From JAJNBA01 sp035512775 (GTDB lineage Bacteria > Actinomycetota > UBA4738 > HRBIN12), in NCBI GenBank assembly GCA_035512775.1, contig DATKDI010000068.1, positions 1 to 49,286 on the forward strand: DNA of 49,286 nucleotides, written 5' to 3'. This document shows positions 23,420-31,146 of the stretch, one piece after another. Every line of letters begins with the position of its first letter. The first letter of the stretch is position 1. The translations under genes and the position numbers were made by a program. Under the pieces are notes generated by a model. That model made no database searches. It saw only the letters and a program-made list of their open reading frames with translations, and was not told the origin of the DNA.

Positions 23420-24121
23420 TCACCCCCTGGTCACCTGCGACAGCTTCAACGTCTTCTCGTACAGCGCCTTGCCAGCGACCGCGGCTTCGCAGCCCACGTC
23501 ACGGAGGGCCCACACGTCCTCGGCGTTCCGAACGCCGCCCGATGCGATCACCGGCCTGTCGGTGAGCTTCAGCACCTGCCGATACAGCGTGAGATCGGGC
23601 CCGTCGAGGGTGCCGTCGCGCGCGATGGCCGTGACGAGGTAGCGCGGCGCGCCCGCGTCGTTCAGTCCTGAGATCGTCGGCTCGAGCTCCGGCCCCTCCT
23701 CGCGCCAGCCATCGATCATGAGATGTCCACCTCGGACGTCGATCGCCACCACGACGCGTTCGGCGAACTCCTCCACCGCGCGCTCGACGAACGACGCGTC
23801 CGCGGCCGCCGCCGTGCCGAGGATCGCGCGTGCCGCCCCGTCTTCGAGCACGGCGGCCGCCGCTTCCAGCGAGCGGATCCCCCCGCCGACCTGGACGGGC
23901 ACGACGACCGCCCGGCAGATCTCACTCACGGCCTCCCGGTTCTCGCCTTCGCCGAGCGCGGCGTCGAGATCGATCACGTGCAGCCGACGAGCACCTTGCT
24001 CCTGGAACCGTTTGGCGACCTCGACCGGATGGTCGTCGTAGGCGGTCTCTGCGCTCGGGTCGCCACGGCGGAGCCGCACCGCTCGCCCGCCTCGAAGATC
24101 GATGGCCGGGATCACGATCAT
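23420..24121 (-). CDS. hisA: ProFAR isomerase (HisA, possibly the bifunctional PriA type)
   Basis: A 233-residue barrel starting MIVIPAIDLRGGRAVRL with catalytic Asp8, plus GGGIRS and SGGVRN phosphate loops. The enzyme isomerises ProFAR to PRFAR. In many actinobacteria the same protein (PriA) also serves as phosphoribosylanthranilate isomerase for tryptophan. I see no trp genes here, so bifunctionality is only a possibility. The start overlaps the hisH stop (ATGA). Confidence 0.95.
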   Translation of the reverse strand: MIVIPAIDLRGGRAVRLRRGDPSAETAYDDHPVEVAKRFQEQGARRLHVIDLDAALGEGENREAVSEICRAVVVPVQVGGGIRSLEAAAAVLEDGAARAILGTAAAADASFVERAVEEFAERVVVAIDVRGGHLMIDGWREEGPELEPTISGLNDAGAPRYLVTAIARDGTLDGPDLTLYRQVLKLTDRPVIASGGVRNAEDVWALRDVGCEAAVAGKALYEKTLKLSQVTRG

Positions 24122-24723
24122 CCGGCGACGGCTTTCACGAAGTTCGCGTAGATCGCCAGGCCCGCCTCGCCCGACTTCTCGGGGTGGAACTGCGTCGCGA
24201 ACACGTTGTCCCGTGCGGAGGCCGCGGCGAAGCGGCGCCCATGCTCGGTCACGCCGACCGCGTCATCGTTCGCGTCCGGCGCGTACGAGTGAACGAAGTA
24301 GAACCTCGTGCCGTCGGGGATGCCCTCGACGTAGGGGTGTGGGCGCTGCCAGGTGACCTCGTTCCATCCGATGTGCGGCACCTTGACGTCGTCGGGGAGG
24401 CGGCGCGACCCGCCGGGCAGGACCGCCAGCCCGGTCTCCGGGTCTTCCTCGCTCCGTTCGTAGAGCACCTGCATGCCCACGCAGACTCCGAAGACCCGCT
24501 TGCCGCTTCCGACCGCCTGGGCGACCGCTCGATCGAGCCCCCTGTCACGGATCGCGCGCACACAGTGCCCGAAGTGGCCGACCCCCGGGATCACGAGCGC
24601 CGCGGCCGCCGCGACCCGCTCCGGGTCTCCCGTCACGAGCGGCTCGCCGCCGGTGTGCGCGAGCGCGCGCGACACCGAGTGAAGGTTCCCGCTGCCGTAG
24701 TCGAGCACGGCGATCTCGGCCAC
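24118..24723 (-). CDS. hisH: Imidazole glycerol phosphate synthase, glutaminase subunit
   Basis: A 201-residue class I glutamine amidotransferase. VLDYGSGNLHSV is the N-terminal signature, the nucleophile Cys is in GVCVGMQVLYE (near residue 81), and the His-Glu pair is in TQFHPEKSG near 182. It hydrolyses glutamine and channels ammonia to HisF. GTG 24723, 5 bp after the hisB stop, gives the family's normal length; an extension to 24780 would overlap hisB. Confidence 0.95.
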   Translation of the reverse strand: MAEIAVLDYGSGNLHSVSRALAHTGGEPLVTGDPERVAAAAALVIPGVGHFGHCVRAIRDRGLDRAVAQAVGSGKRVFGVCVGMQVLYERSEEDPETGLAVLPGGSRRLPDDVKVPHIGWNEVTWQRPHPYVEGIPDGTRFYFVHSYAPDANDDAVGVTEHGRRFAAASARDNVFATQFHPEKSGEAGLAIYANFVKAVAG

Positions 24724-24728
24724 GGTCC

Positions 24729-25313
24729 CTACAGCGTTCCCTTCGTGCTCGGGACGCCACCGCGGCCGGTCTGGGCGCACGCGTCGCCGAGCGCCCTCGC
24801 GAGCGCCTTGAACTCCGCCTCCACGACGTGGTGCGGAGACCGTCCGGATCGCAGTCGGACATGGACCGTGAGATCGGCCGCCTGCGCGAACGCGCGAACG
24901 AAGTCCTCGACGAGACCGGTGTCGAACGTCCCGATCGTCTCGGCCGGCACGTCGACCTCGTGGAGGACGAAGTTCCTTCCCGACAGGTCCAGCGCCACCT
25001 CGACCGCAGCCTCGTCCAGCGGCACCGTGATCGAAGCGAACCGGCGGATGCCGGCCTTGTCGCCGAGCGACTCGGCGAGCGCCTGACCGAGCGCGAGCCC
25101 CACATCCTCGACCGTGTGGTGCCCGTCCACGTCGAGGTCGCCCTTGCTCGTGACCGACAGGTCCCAGCCGGCGTGCTTCCCGAGCTGCTGCAGCATGTGA
25201 TCGAAGAACGGCAGGCCGGTGTCGGACTCGGACGTGCCCTGCCCGTCGAGCGTCAGCTCCACATGAACGTCGGTTTCCTTCGTGGTGCGCGAGACCGTCG
25301 ATGATCGCGGCAT
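24729..25313 (-). CDS. hisB: Imidazoleglycerol-phosphate dehydratase
   Basis: A 194-residue monofunctional dehydratase (no phosphatase domain). The metal-binding motifs LPFFDHMLQQ, DGHHTVEDVG and the second-repeat equivalents (VLHEVDVPAET; HHVVEAEFKALARAL) are intact. Mn-dependent, it forms imidazole acetol phosphate. It follows hisC by 2 bp. Confidence 0.96.
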   Translation of the reverse strand: MPRSSTVSRTTKETDVHVELTLDGQGTSESDTGLPFFDHMLQQLGKHAGWDLSVTSKGDLDVDGHHTVEDVGLALGQALAESLGDKAGIRRFASITVPLDEAAVEVALDLSGRNFVLHEVDVPAETIGTFDTGLVEDFVRAFAQAADLTVHVRLRSGRSPHHVVEAEFKALARALGDACAQTGRGGVPSTKGTL

Positions 25314-25315
25314 CC

Positions 25316-26368
25316 CTACAGCACCTCCTCGAGCGCCTTGAGGAACAGGTCGACCTCGTGTGTCGTCCCCGCCGTGACGCGGAGCCCGTTCGGCACGACC
25401 TCCGTCAGATCTCGGATCAGCACGCCCCGATCGAGCAGTCCCCGATGGAGCTGTTTGGCATCGCCCGGCGGCTGGAACAGAACGAAGTTGGCCTGCGAGG
25501 GGAAGACCGTCACGCCATCGATCTCGTAGAGCGCGCGAACGATCCGATCCCGCTCGGTCCGGATCGCATCGAGACTCGTGGCCGCCTCGTCTGCGTGCCG
25601 GAGCGCCGTGAGTCCGGCGGCCTGCGTGAGCGCACTCATGTGGTACGGGAGCCGGACTCGCTCGAGGTCTTCCACGACCCCGGGCGATGCCAGCACGTAC
25701 CCGATCCGCGCGCCGGCCAGCGCGAACGCCTTGGAGAACGTTCGCACCACAACGACGTTGGGGTGTTCGGCCACGAGCGGAAGCGAGGTGTCACCGCCGA
25801 ACTCCACGTACGCCTCGTCGACGATCACGAGCCCGTCCGACGCCGACGCCAGCGAACGGATCGCGTCGAGCGGTTGGGTGTTACCGGTCGGGTTGTTCGG
25901 CGAGCAGACGAATACGACATGTGCATCCGAGGCGCCGGCCCACTCGATCGCGTCGCCGTCGATCTCGAACGGTGGATCCAGGCGGCGTTCCGCGATCTCC
26001 GTCTGCGTGAGCCAGCTGAGGCGCCGGTGCAGCATGTAGGTTGGTTCGAAGAGCGCCGCGCGCCGTCCTGCGCCGCCGTACGCCATGAGGAGCTGCGTCA
26101 AGATCTCGTTGGCGCCGTTGGCGGTCCACACGCCGTCCACCGGGTGCCCCGTGCGCGTGGCGAGCGCCTCGCGGAGACCGAGCATCTGCCCGTCGGGATA
26201 GCGGTTCAGCGGGAGCTCGCGCACGGCGGCTGCCAGCTCGTCGGAGAAACCGATGGGCAGCGGCAACGGGCACTCGTTCGTGTTCAGGCGAACGGCGACA
26301 TCGAGCTGCGGAGAGTCATACGGCCCGACCTCGCGGAGGCCGGGCCGGGGGCTGGCGGGCGTGTTCAC
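25316..26368 (-). CDS. hisC: Histidinol-phosphate aminotransferase
   Basis: A 350-residue fold type I PLP enzyme. RLNTNECP, the substrate region NRYPDGQ, NPNNPTG-like CSPNNPTG, and the PLP Lys in TFSKAFALAGARIGY (near residue 216) are visible. It transaminates imidazole acetol phosphate with glutamate. The start is GTG 26368, overlapping the hisD stop (GTGA); a much longer in-frame extension reads through hisD out of frame and is spurious. Confidence 0.95.
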   Translation of the reverse strand: MNTPASPRPGLREVGPYDSPQLDVAVRLNTNECPLPLPIGFSDELAAAVRELPLNRYPDGQMLGLREALATRTGHPVDGVWTANGANEILTQLLMAYGGAGRRAALFEPTYMLHRRLSWLTQTEIAERRLDPPFEIDGDAIEWAGASDAHVVFVCSPNNPTGNTQPLDAIRSLASASDGLVIVDEAYVEFGGDTSLPLVAEHPNVVVVRTFSKAFALAGARIGYVLASPGVVEDLERVRLPYHMSALTQAAGLTALRHADEAATSLDAIRTERDRIVRALYEIDGVTVFPSQANFVLFQPPGDAKQLHRGLLDRGVLIRDLTEVVPNGLRVTAGTTHEVDLFLKALEEVL

Positions 26369-27675
26369 GCCCGGTCCCTCCGAGCCTCCACCGCCTTCGC
26401 GTGACCGACGAGCCCTTCCGCGTTCGCGATCGCGGCCGCCGCGCCGGCATGCCGCGCCGCCGCCGCTTTCGTCATCTCCACCACCGATCGCACCGTCACG
26501 TAGTCCGAGGCGCGGAGCCCGGAGGAGAAGCGGGCCGTGCCCGACGTCGGGAGGACGTGGTTGGACGCCACGCCGTAGTCGCCGAACGGGACGGCGCTCC
26601 ACTCACCGAGGAAGATCGCGCCCGCGACGGAGACGGTTTCAAGGAAGGCCTCGGGATCCGCGAGGAGCACCAGCAGGTGCTCGGGCGCCAGATCGTCCAC
26701 GACGGTCGCCGCGTGCGCCAGATCGCGGACGAGCACCCCGCGGGAACCCGCGAGGGCGGCATCCACGATCTCGCGGCGACCCGCCTCCGCGACGGCCTGT
26801 TCGAGCGCCGAGCCGACCTTCGCGATCACGGCCTCCTCGGTCGTGATCAGGTAGGTCCGCGCCAGCGGGTCGTGCTCCGCCTGCGCGATGAGATCGAGCG
26901 CTGCCAGCTCCGGGTCGACATCGCCGTCTGTGACGATCGCCAGCTCGCTCGGGCCGGCCAGGGCATCGATCCCCACCATGCCGCAGAGCTGCCTCTTCGC
27001 CTCCGTCACGTACGCGTTCCCGGGGCCGACGATCCGGTCGACCTGCGGGATCGTTTCCGTCCCGTACGCCATCGCTGCGATCGCCTGCGCGCCACCGGTC
27101 TTGGCGACGTAGGTCGTGCCCGCCCGCTTGGCGGCGTACAGGACGGCGGGGTGGATCGTGCCGTCTGCGCGGGGAGGGGTGCACAGCACGATCTCCGGCA
27201 CGCCGGCGACCACGGCGGGAACCACGGTCATGCATACGGAGGAGGGATACTGGGCCCGTCCGCCCGGCACGTAGCAGCCGACGGCCCGGATCGGGCGGAC
27301 GATCTCTCCGTAGCGAACCCCGTCGCGATCTTCCCACCACTCGGTCGGGAGCTGGCGGGCGTGCAGCTCGCGCATCCGCTCGATCAACGAATCGATCGCC
27401 CACTTCAGGTCGTCCGGCGTCTCGTGCTCGGCCACCGCGAACTCTTCCCGACGCACCATCAGGCCGGTACGCGTGAGATCCGCATCGTCGAAGCGCTGCG
27501 CGAGCTCGATCAAGACCTCGTCGCCTTCGACGAAAACGCGTTGCAGGATGCGCTGCACCGTTTCGAACACGGTGGGATCGATCTCGGGCCTGATGGCCTC
27601 GAGCCGCTCCCCCCGCTCGCGCAGGTCCAAGAGCTCGAGCACGTCAGGACCCTTCGGTCGCGTCGGCGCGTTCAT
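26365..27675 (-). CDS. hisD: Histidinol dehydrogenase
   Basis: A 436-residue Zn- and NAD-dependent enzyme catalysing the last two steps to L-histidine. GCYVPGGRAQYPSSV, GPGNAYVTEAKRQLCG and DALAGPSELAIV are the classic signatures, and the downstream VDDLAPEHLLVL holds catalytic Glu-His. It heads the hisDCBHAFI block. Its ATG lies inside the end of a 49-codon membrane ORF (32-bp overlap), so the true operon leader may be that ORF. Confidence 0.97.
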   Translation of the reverse strand: MNAPTRPKGPDVLELLDLRERGERLEAIRPEIDPTVFETVQRILQRVFVEGDEVLIELAQRFDDADLTRTGLMVRREEFAVAEHETPDDLKWAIDSLIERMRELHARQLPTEWWEDRDGVRYGEIVRPIRAVGCYVPGGRAQYPSSVCMTVVPAVVAGVPEIVLCTPPRADGTIHPAVLYAAKRAGTTYVAKTGGAQAIAAMAYGTETIPQVDRIVGPGNAYVTEAKRQLCGMVGIDALAGPSELAIVTDGDVDPELAALDLIAQAEHDPLARTYLITTEEAVIAKVGSALEQAVAEAGRREIVDAALAGSRGVLVRDLAHAATVVDDLAPEHLLVLLADPEAFLETVSVAGAIFLGEWSAVPFGDYGVASNHVLPTSGTARFSSGLRASDYVTVRSVVEMTKAAAARHAGAAAAIANAEGLVGHAKAVEARRDRA

Positions 27676-27793
27676 GGTCCGCCCGCGCCGGGCGGCGGTC
27701 TCGGATCAGGATCACCCAACCGCTGACGCCGACCGCGAACGAAGCCGCGATCAGCATTCCAAGCGCGAGCAGGAGAGCGGTTTCCCGTGCCAT
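27644..27793 (-). CDS. Possible 49-residue single-span membrane protein overlapping hisD
   Basis: Reading from ATG 27793 gives MARETALLLALGMLIAASFA, then VGVSGWVILIRDRR and a charged tail ending at TGA 27646-27644. One strong transmembrane helix spans residues 5-31. The frame overlaps the first 32 bp of hisD in another frame. It would fill the otherwise empty space between thyX and hisD. TAACCT lies 10 nt upstream of the ATG; no Shine-Dalgarno is seen. It could be a real small protein, or simply the 5' region of hisD with chance coding potential. Confidence 0.45.
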   Translation of the reverse strand: MARETALLLALGMLIAASFAVGVSGWVILIRDRRPARADHERADATEGS

Positions 27794-27836
27794 GAGGGCC
27801 GGAAGGTTACCGGAACCCGCAACCCCGGCGACCGCC

Positions 27837-29438
27837 TCAGCTCTCCTCGGCTGCCTGCCGCTTCGTCTCCGTGCGGCGTTCGGCCTCGAGTCGCTCGAGA
27901 TCCACGTCCTCGTAGCTCATGTGTTCGAACGCTCCTCCGATCGAGGGGTGTACGTCGGCGATCAGCCGGTGCATCGCCTGCGCCACGCGTCGGTACGTGG
28001 GATGGCCCTGCGGCTGTGACCGGAGCTCCGTCAGGTGCATCGCCTCGCGCGCCGTCATCTGCATCACGAAGCGGATCCGGAACACCATCGGCACCGCGTA
28101 CTGAGCGACGTCCTCGAAGCCCGCGCCCAGAAGGGAGCGTTCCATCGCCCGGCCCGCATCCATCACGCGGTTCCATCGATCGCGCATGCCGGCCTCGTCG
28201 ACCTCCGCCGGCGTCTCGTGCCCGTGCTCGCTGGTCAGAAGCTGCCATTCGATCGTCAACGGGCGGTGGCGCTGGAGGTCCCGGAACGCCCCGTAGTCGC
28301 AGAGCACGTCGAAGCGATATCCGGTGCGTTCCCACGCTCGCCCGGGCTTGTGACGCCGGTTGGACCGATCGCCGACGCTCGCCCGCAGCAGCTCATGGCG
28401 CTCGTCCGGCGACATCTCGCGGGCGAGGCGAAGGAGCTGGTCGTCGGGCAGATCCGTGCTCGCGTACAAGATCGCGGCCGCGACCTTCGTCTCACCCTCG
28501 GGATCGAAGTCCACGAGGGTGACCTCGTCTCGTGGCCCCGGCGTCGATGAACCGGCGAGCTTCGCGGCGAGCTCCTCGACGCCTTCGCGCGTCGCGCGCC
28601 AGTAACGCGCCCACGCGACCCCACGATCATCGACGTCCACACGCTTGAGGAACGCCGGGATGACCTTGCGCAGCTCCTCGAGCATCAGGTCTCCGTACTC
28701 GCGCATCTCCGCGAGCGGGTGGACGGACAACCGCATCAACAGCTGCTCGTAGGACTGCGCCGTGGCGTAGATGCCGACGTTGGAGCGGGTCCCGGCCGGC
28801 AGGCACACCCGCAACGTGTCGCACGTCTTCGCGGTGATCGTGGAGCGATAGACGAAGTCGGAGTCGCCGGCGTCCTGCGGGAACCGCCGCTCGTACCAGG
28901 CATACATCGGATCGAACATCTCGCCGTAGAGTCCGAAGACCTCGTCGAGATACGCGCGGTAGGTCGGCTCGAGGTCGGTCTCCTCCAGCTCGGGCGGGAC
29001 CGTCGCGCGCCAGCGTCCACCCGGCATGTCGTCGTAACGCATGTACCGCGTCGACTGCTCCAGGTACGCGGCAAGTCGGCCCCATTCCAGAGCCTTCGCC
29101 AGGAGCTGGGACGCCTGCTCGCATGCGAGATGCACGCCTCCGAGCTGCGCGACGGAATCGTCTCCGTACTCCACGAACACGCGGTCGTAGAGCTTCTCCG
29201 CGCGTTCGATCCCGACGCTCGTCATCTCACCGCTCTCGTCGACCTCTTCGGCGAACTCGTCCAGGTAGAGACGGCGCAATGACTTCGTCGTGCGCGAGTA
29301 CCGCGCGAACAGCGCGCCCTTCACGACCTCCGGGAGGTTCACCAGCGCGAAGACGGGTCCCTCGAGGTTCGTGAAGTGTCGCGCGAGCACCTCCCGCTGG
29401 TCCGCGGTGAATCCTTCGGTCGCGTACCAGAGCGTCAC
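27837..29438 (-). CDS. Tandem-domain ThyX-like protein (FAD-dependent thymidylate synthase family)
   Basis: A 533-residue protein, about twice the length of ordinary ThyX, built from two ThyX-like halves (about 25-260 and 315-520). The ThyX signature RHRxxSxNxxSxRY is split. The first half has GRLAAYLEQSTRY (120-132) without RHR; the second has LQRHRPLTIEW (388-398) without the Ser-rich end. Double-length relatives are known in other bacteria, but whether this one makes dTMP cannot be told. GTG 29438 overlaps the pknB stop (GTGA); a longer in-frame extension lies within pknB. No thyA is in the window. Confidence 0.85.
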   Translation of the reverse strand: MTLWYATEGFTADQREVLARHFTNLEGPVFALVNLPEVVKGALFARYSRTTKSLRRLYLDEFAEEVDESGEMTSVGIERAEKLYDRVFVEYGDDSVAQLGGVHLACEQASQLLAKALEWGRLAAYLEQSTRYMRYDDMPGGRWRATVPPELEETDLEPTYRAYLDEVFGLYGEMFDPMYAWYERRFPQDAGDSDFVYRSTITAKTCDTLRVCLPAGTRSNVGIYATAQSYEQLLMRLSVHPLAEMREYGDLMLEELRKVIPAFLKRVDVDDRGVAWARYWRATREGVEELAAKLAGSSTPGPRDEVTLVDFDPEGETKVAAAILYASTDLPDDQLLRLAREMSPDERHELLRASVGDRSNRRHKPGRAWERTGYRFDVLCDYGAFRDLQRHRPLTIEWQLLTSEHGHETPAEVDEAGMRDRWNRVMDAGRAMERSLLGAGFEDVAQYAVPMVFRIRFVMQMTAREAMHLTELRSQPQGHPTYRRVAQAMHRLIADVHPSIGGAFEHMSYEDVDLERLEAERRTETKRQAAEES

Positions 29439-31141
29439 GGCGAGGGTGAGGCCGACGGCGAGGGCGACGCCGTCGACGTCACACGCTGATGGAGGACGAT
29501 CGTGGTCCCGGGCGGAACCGCCGTGCCCGGAGCGGTGTCCTGCTGGGCGACGTTGCTCGGATTGAATGGACATTCGGGGTTCGCCAGCACGTCCTCGCCG
29601 AGTTGGGGCTGGAGACCCAGGCCCGTCAGCTCGGCCTCAGCAGTCGCGAGGGTCTTGCACTCCACGTTCGGGACGATCACGACGGAGGGTCCGGCTGAGA
29701 CGACCACGTCGACGGCGGTGCCCTTCGGCACCTCCGCGAAGGCCTCGGGCGATTGGCTGATGATGCTGTCCTCCGGAACGGTCTCGTGGTTCTCCTCGTC
29801 CACCCGGCCGAGCTCGAGGCCCGCGTTCTCTAGCGCCGCTTGCGCTCCTTCGACGGTCATGCCCCCGAGGGAGGGAACGACGACGGGTCGGGGCTCCGCC
29901 GAGACGATCAGGTCGATCTCGCTCCCGGGCTCCACCTGTCGATCGGCAGGAGGGCTCTGTTCGAGGACGATGCCCGGGTCCACTCGATCGGTTCGCCGGC
30001 GCGTCACGTTGTCCACCACCAGACCCTCACCCTCCAGCGTCTGGCGTGCCTCGGACACAGGCATGTCGACGACGTCCGGCACGATGACGAGGTCTCCGGC
30101 GCCGTCGTCCGTGAGCATCGTCACGACGAGATACGCGCCTGCCGCGAGGAGGGCCATGACCAAGATCGCGAGCAACGCTCCGACCCAGGCCTTCCGCGAG
30201 CCGCCGGGCTCGTCCTGTACGGGCGGAAGCACCGAGGTCGGCTGGGACCGTGAGATGACCTGGGTCGCCTCCCCGCTGGCCGGCAGGAGCGGCGTCGCCA
30301 ACACCTGGCCGCCGGTCCGGGCACGTTCCAGGTCGTCGGCGAACTCCTTCCCGGTCTGGTAGCGGTTGGCAGGGTTCTTCGACAAGGCACGCATCACGAC
30401 GGCATCCAACGCCGGCGGTACGTCGGGGTTGGCCGACGAGGGAGCCGGCGGCGTGGCGTTCACCTGCTTGTACGCGATCGCCATCGGGGAGTCGCCGGTG
30501 AACGGCGGTCGCCCGGTCAACATCTCGTACATGACCACACCCAGCGCGTAGATGTCGGTTCGGGCGTCGACCGGCTGACCCTGTGCCTGCTCCGGGGAGA
30601 GGTAGGAAGCGGTGCCGAGAACGGCGGACGTCTGCGGCGCGGTCTCGGGCCCGCTGATGAGCCGTGCGATACCGAAGTCCATCACCAGCACCTTGCCGTC
30701 GCGCGTGACCATGACGTTCGCTGGCTTGATGTCGCGGTGGATCACCCCTTGCGCGTGCGCGACGGCGAGTGCCTCGGCGATGTCTTTCGCGATCTGCGCC
30801 GCCTCCATCGGAGGGATCGTCTTGCCGGTCGCGAGGTAATCCGCCAGCGTCCGCCCCTCGATGTACTCCATCACGATGTACGGGTTGTCGCCGTCGGTGC
30901 CGGAGTCATAGACGGCGACGATCCCCGCGTGGTTCAGCCGGGCGGCCGCCTGTGCCTCGCGGCGGAAGCGGTCGACGAAGCTCGCGTCTCGCGCGAACTG
31001 GGGCAGCAGGGTCTTGATCGCGACGGTGCGATTCAGGATCCGATCGTGGCCGCGCCAGACCTCGGCCATGCCGCCGACGCCGATGCGCCCCTCCACCTCG
31101 TACCGATCGGCGAAGACCCGCTCCATCTTTCCTTCGGCCAT
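29435..31141 (-). CDS. pknB: PASTA-domain serine/threonine kinase
   Basis: A 568-residue membrane kinase. The kinase domain has the G-loop GVGGMAEV, Lys43, HRDIKPANV with Asp137, DFG at 155-157 and GTASYLSPEQ as activation segment end. A juxtamembrane linker leads to one helix (about 318-343). Three extracellular PASTA repeats (about 352-418, 419-486, 487-555) follow, plus a Ser/Pro tail. PASTA kinases sense muropeptides or lipid II and control cell wall growth and division. Most mycobacterial PknB proteins have four PASTA repeats. The gene follows pbpA by 5 bp and is coupled to thyX. No pknA is present. Confidence 0.96.
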   Translation of the reverse strand: MAEGKMERVFADRYEVEGRIGVGGMAEVWRGHDRILNRTVAIKTLLPQFARDASFVDRFRREAQAAARLNHAGIVAVYDSGTDGDNPYIVMEYIEGRTLADYLATGKTIPPMEAAQIAKDIAEALAVAHAQGVIHRDIKPANVMVTRDGKVLVMDFGIARLISGPETAPQTSAVLGTASYLSPEQAQGQPVDARTDIYALGVVMYEMLTGRPPFTGDSPMAIAYKQVNATPPAPSSANPDVPPALDAVVMRALSKNPANRYQTGKEFADDLERARTGGQVLATPLLPASGEATQVISRSQPTSVLPPVQDEPGGSRKAWVGALLAILVMALLAAGAYLVVTMLTDDGAGDLVIVPDVVDMPVSEARQTLEGEGLVVDNVTRRRTDRVDPGIVLEQSPPADRQVEPGSEIDLIVSAEPRPVVVPSLGGMTVEGAQAALENAGLELGRVDEENHETVPEDSIISQSPEAFAEVPKGTAVDVVVSAGPSVVIVPNVECKTLATAEAELTGLGLQPQLGEDVLANPECPFNPSNVAQQDTAPGTAVPPGTTIVLHQRVTSTASPSPSASPSP

Positions 31142-31146
31142 CCTTC

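Noticed and set aside
25316..25318. Classical histidine attenuator leader in front of the his operon
   Set aside because: No run of His codons or terminator/antiterminator stems upstream of hisD, and the internal gene joints are too tight to hold one.
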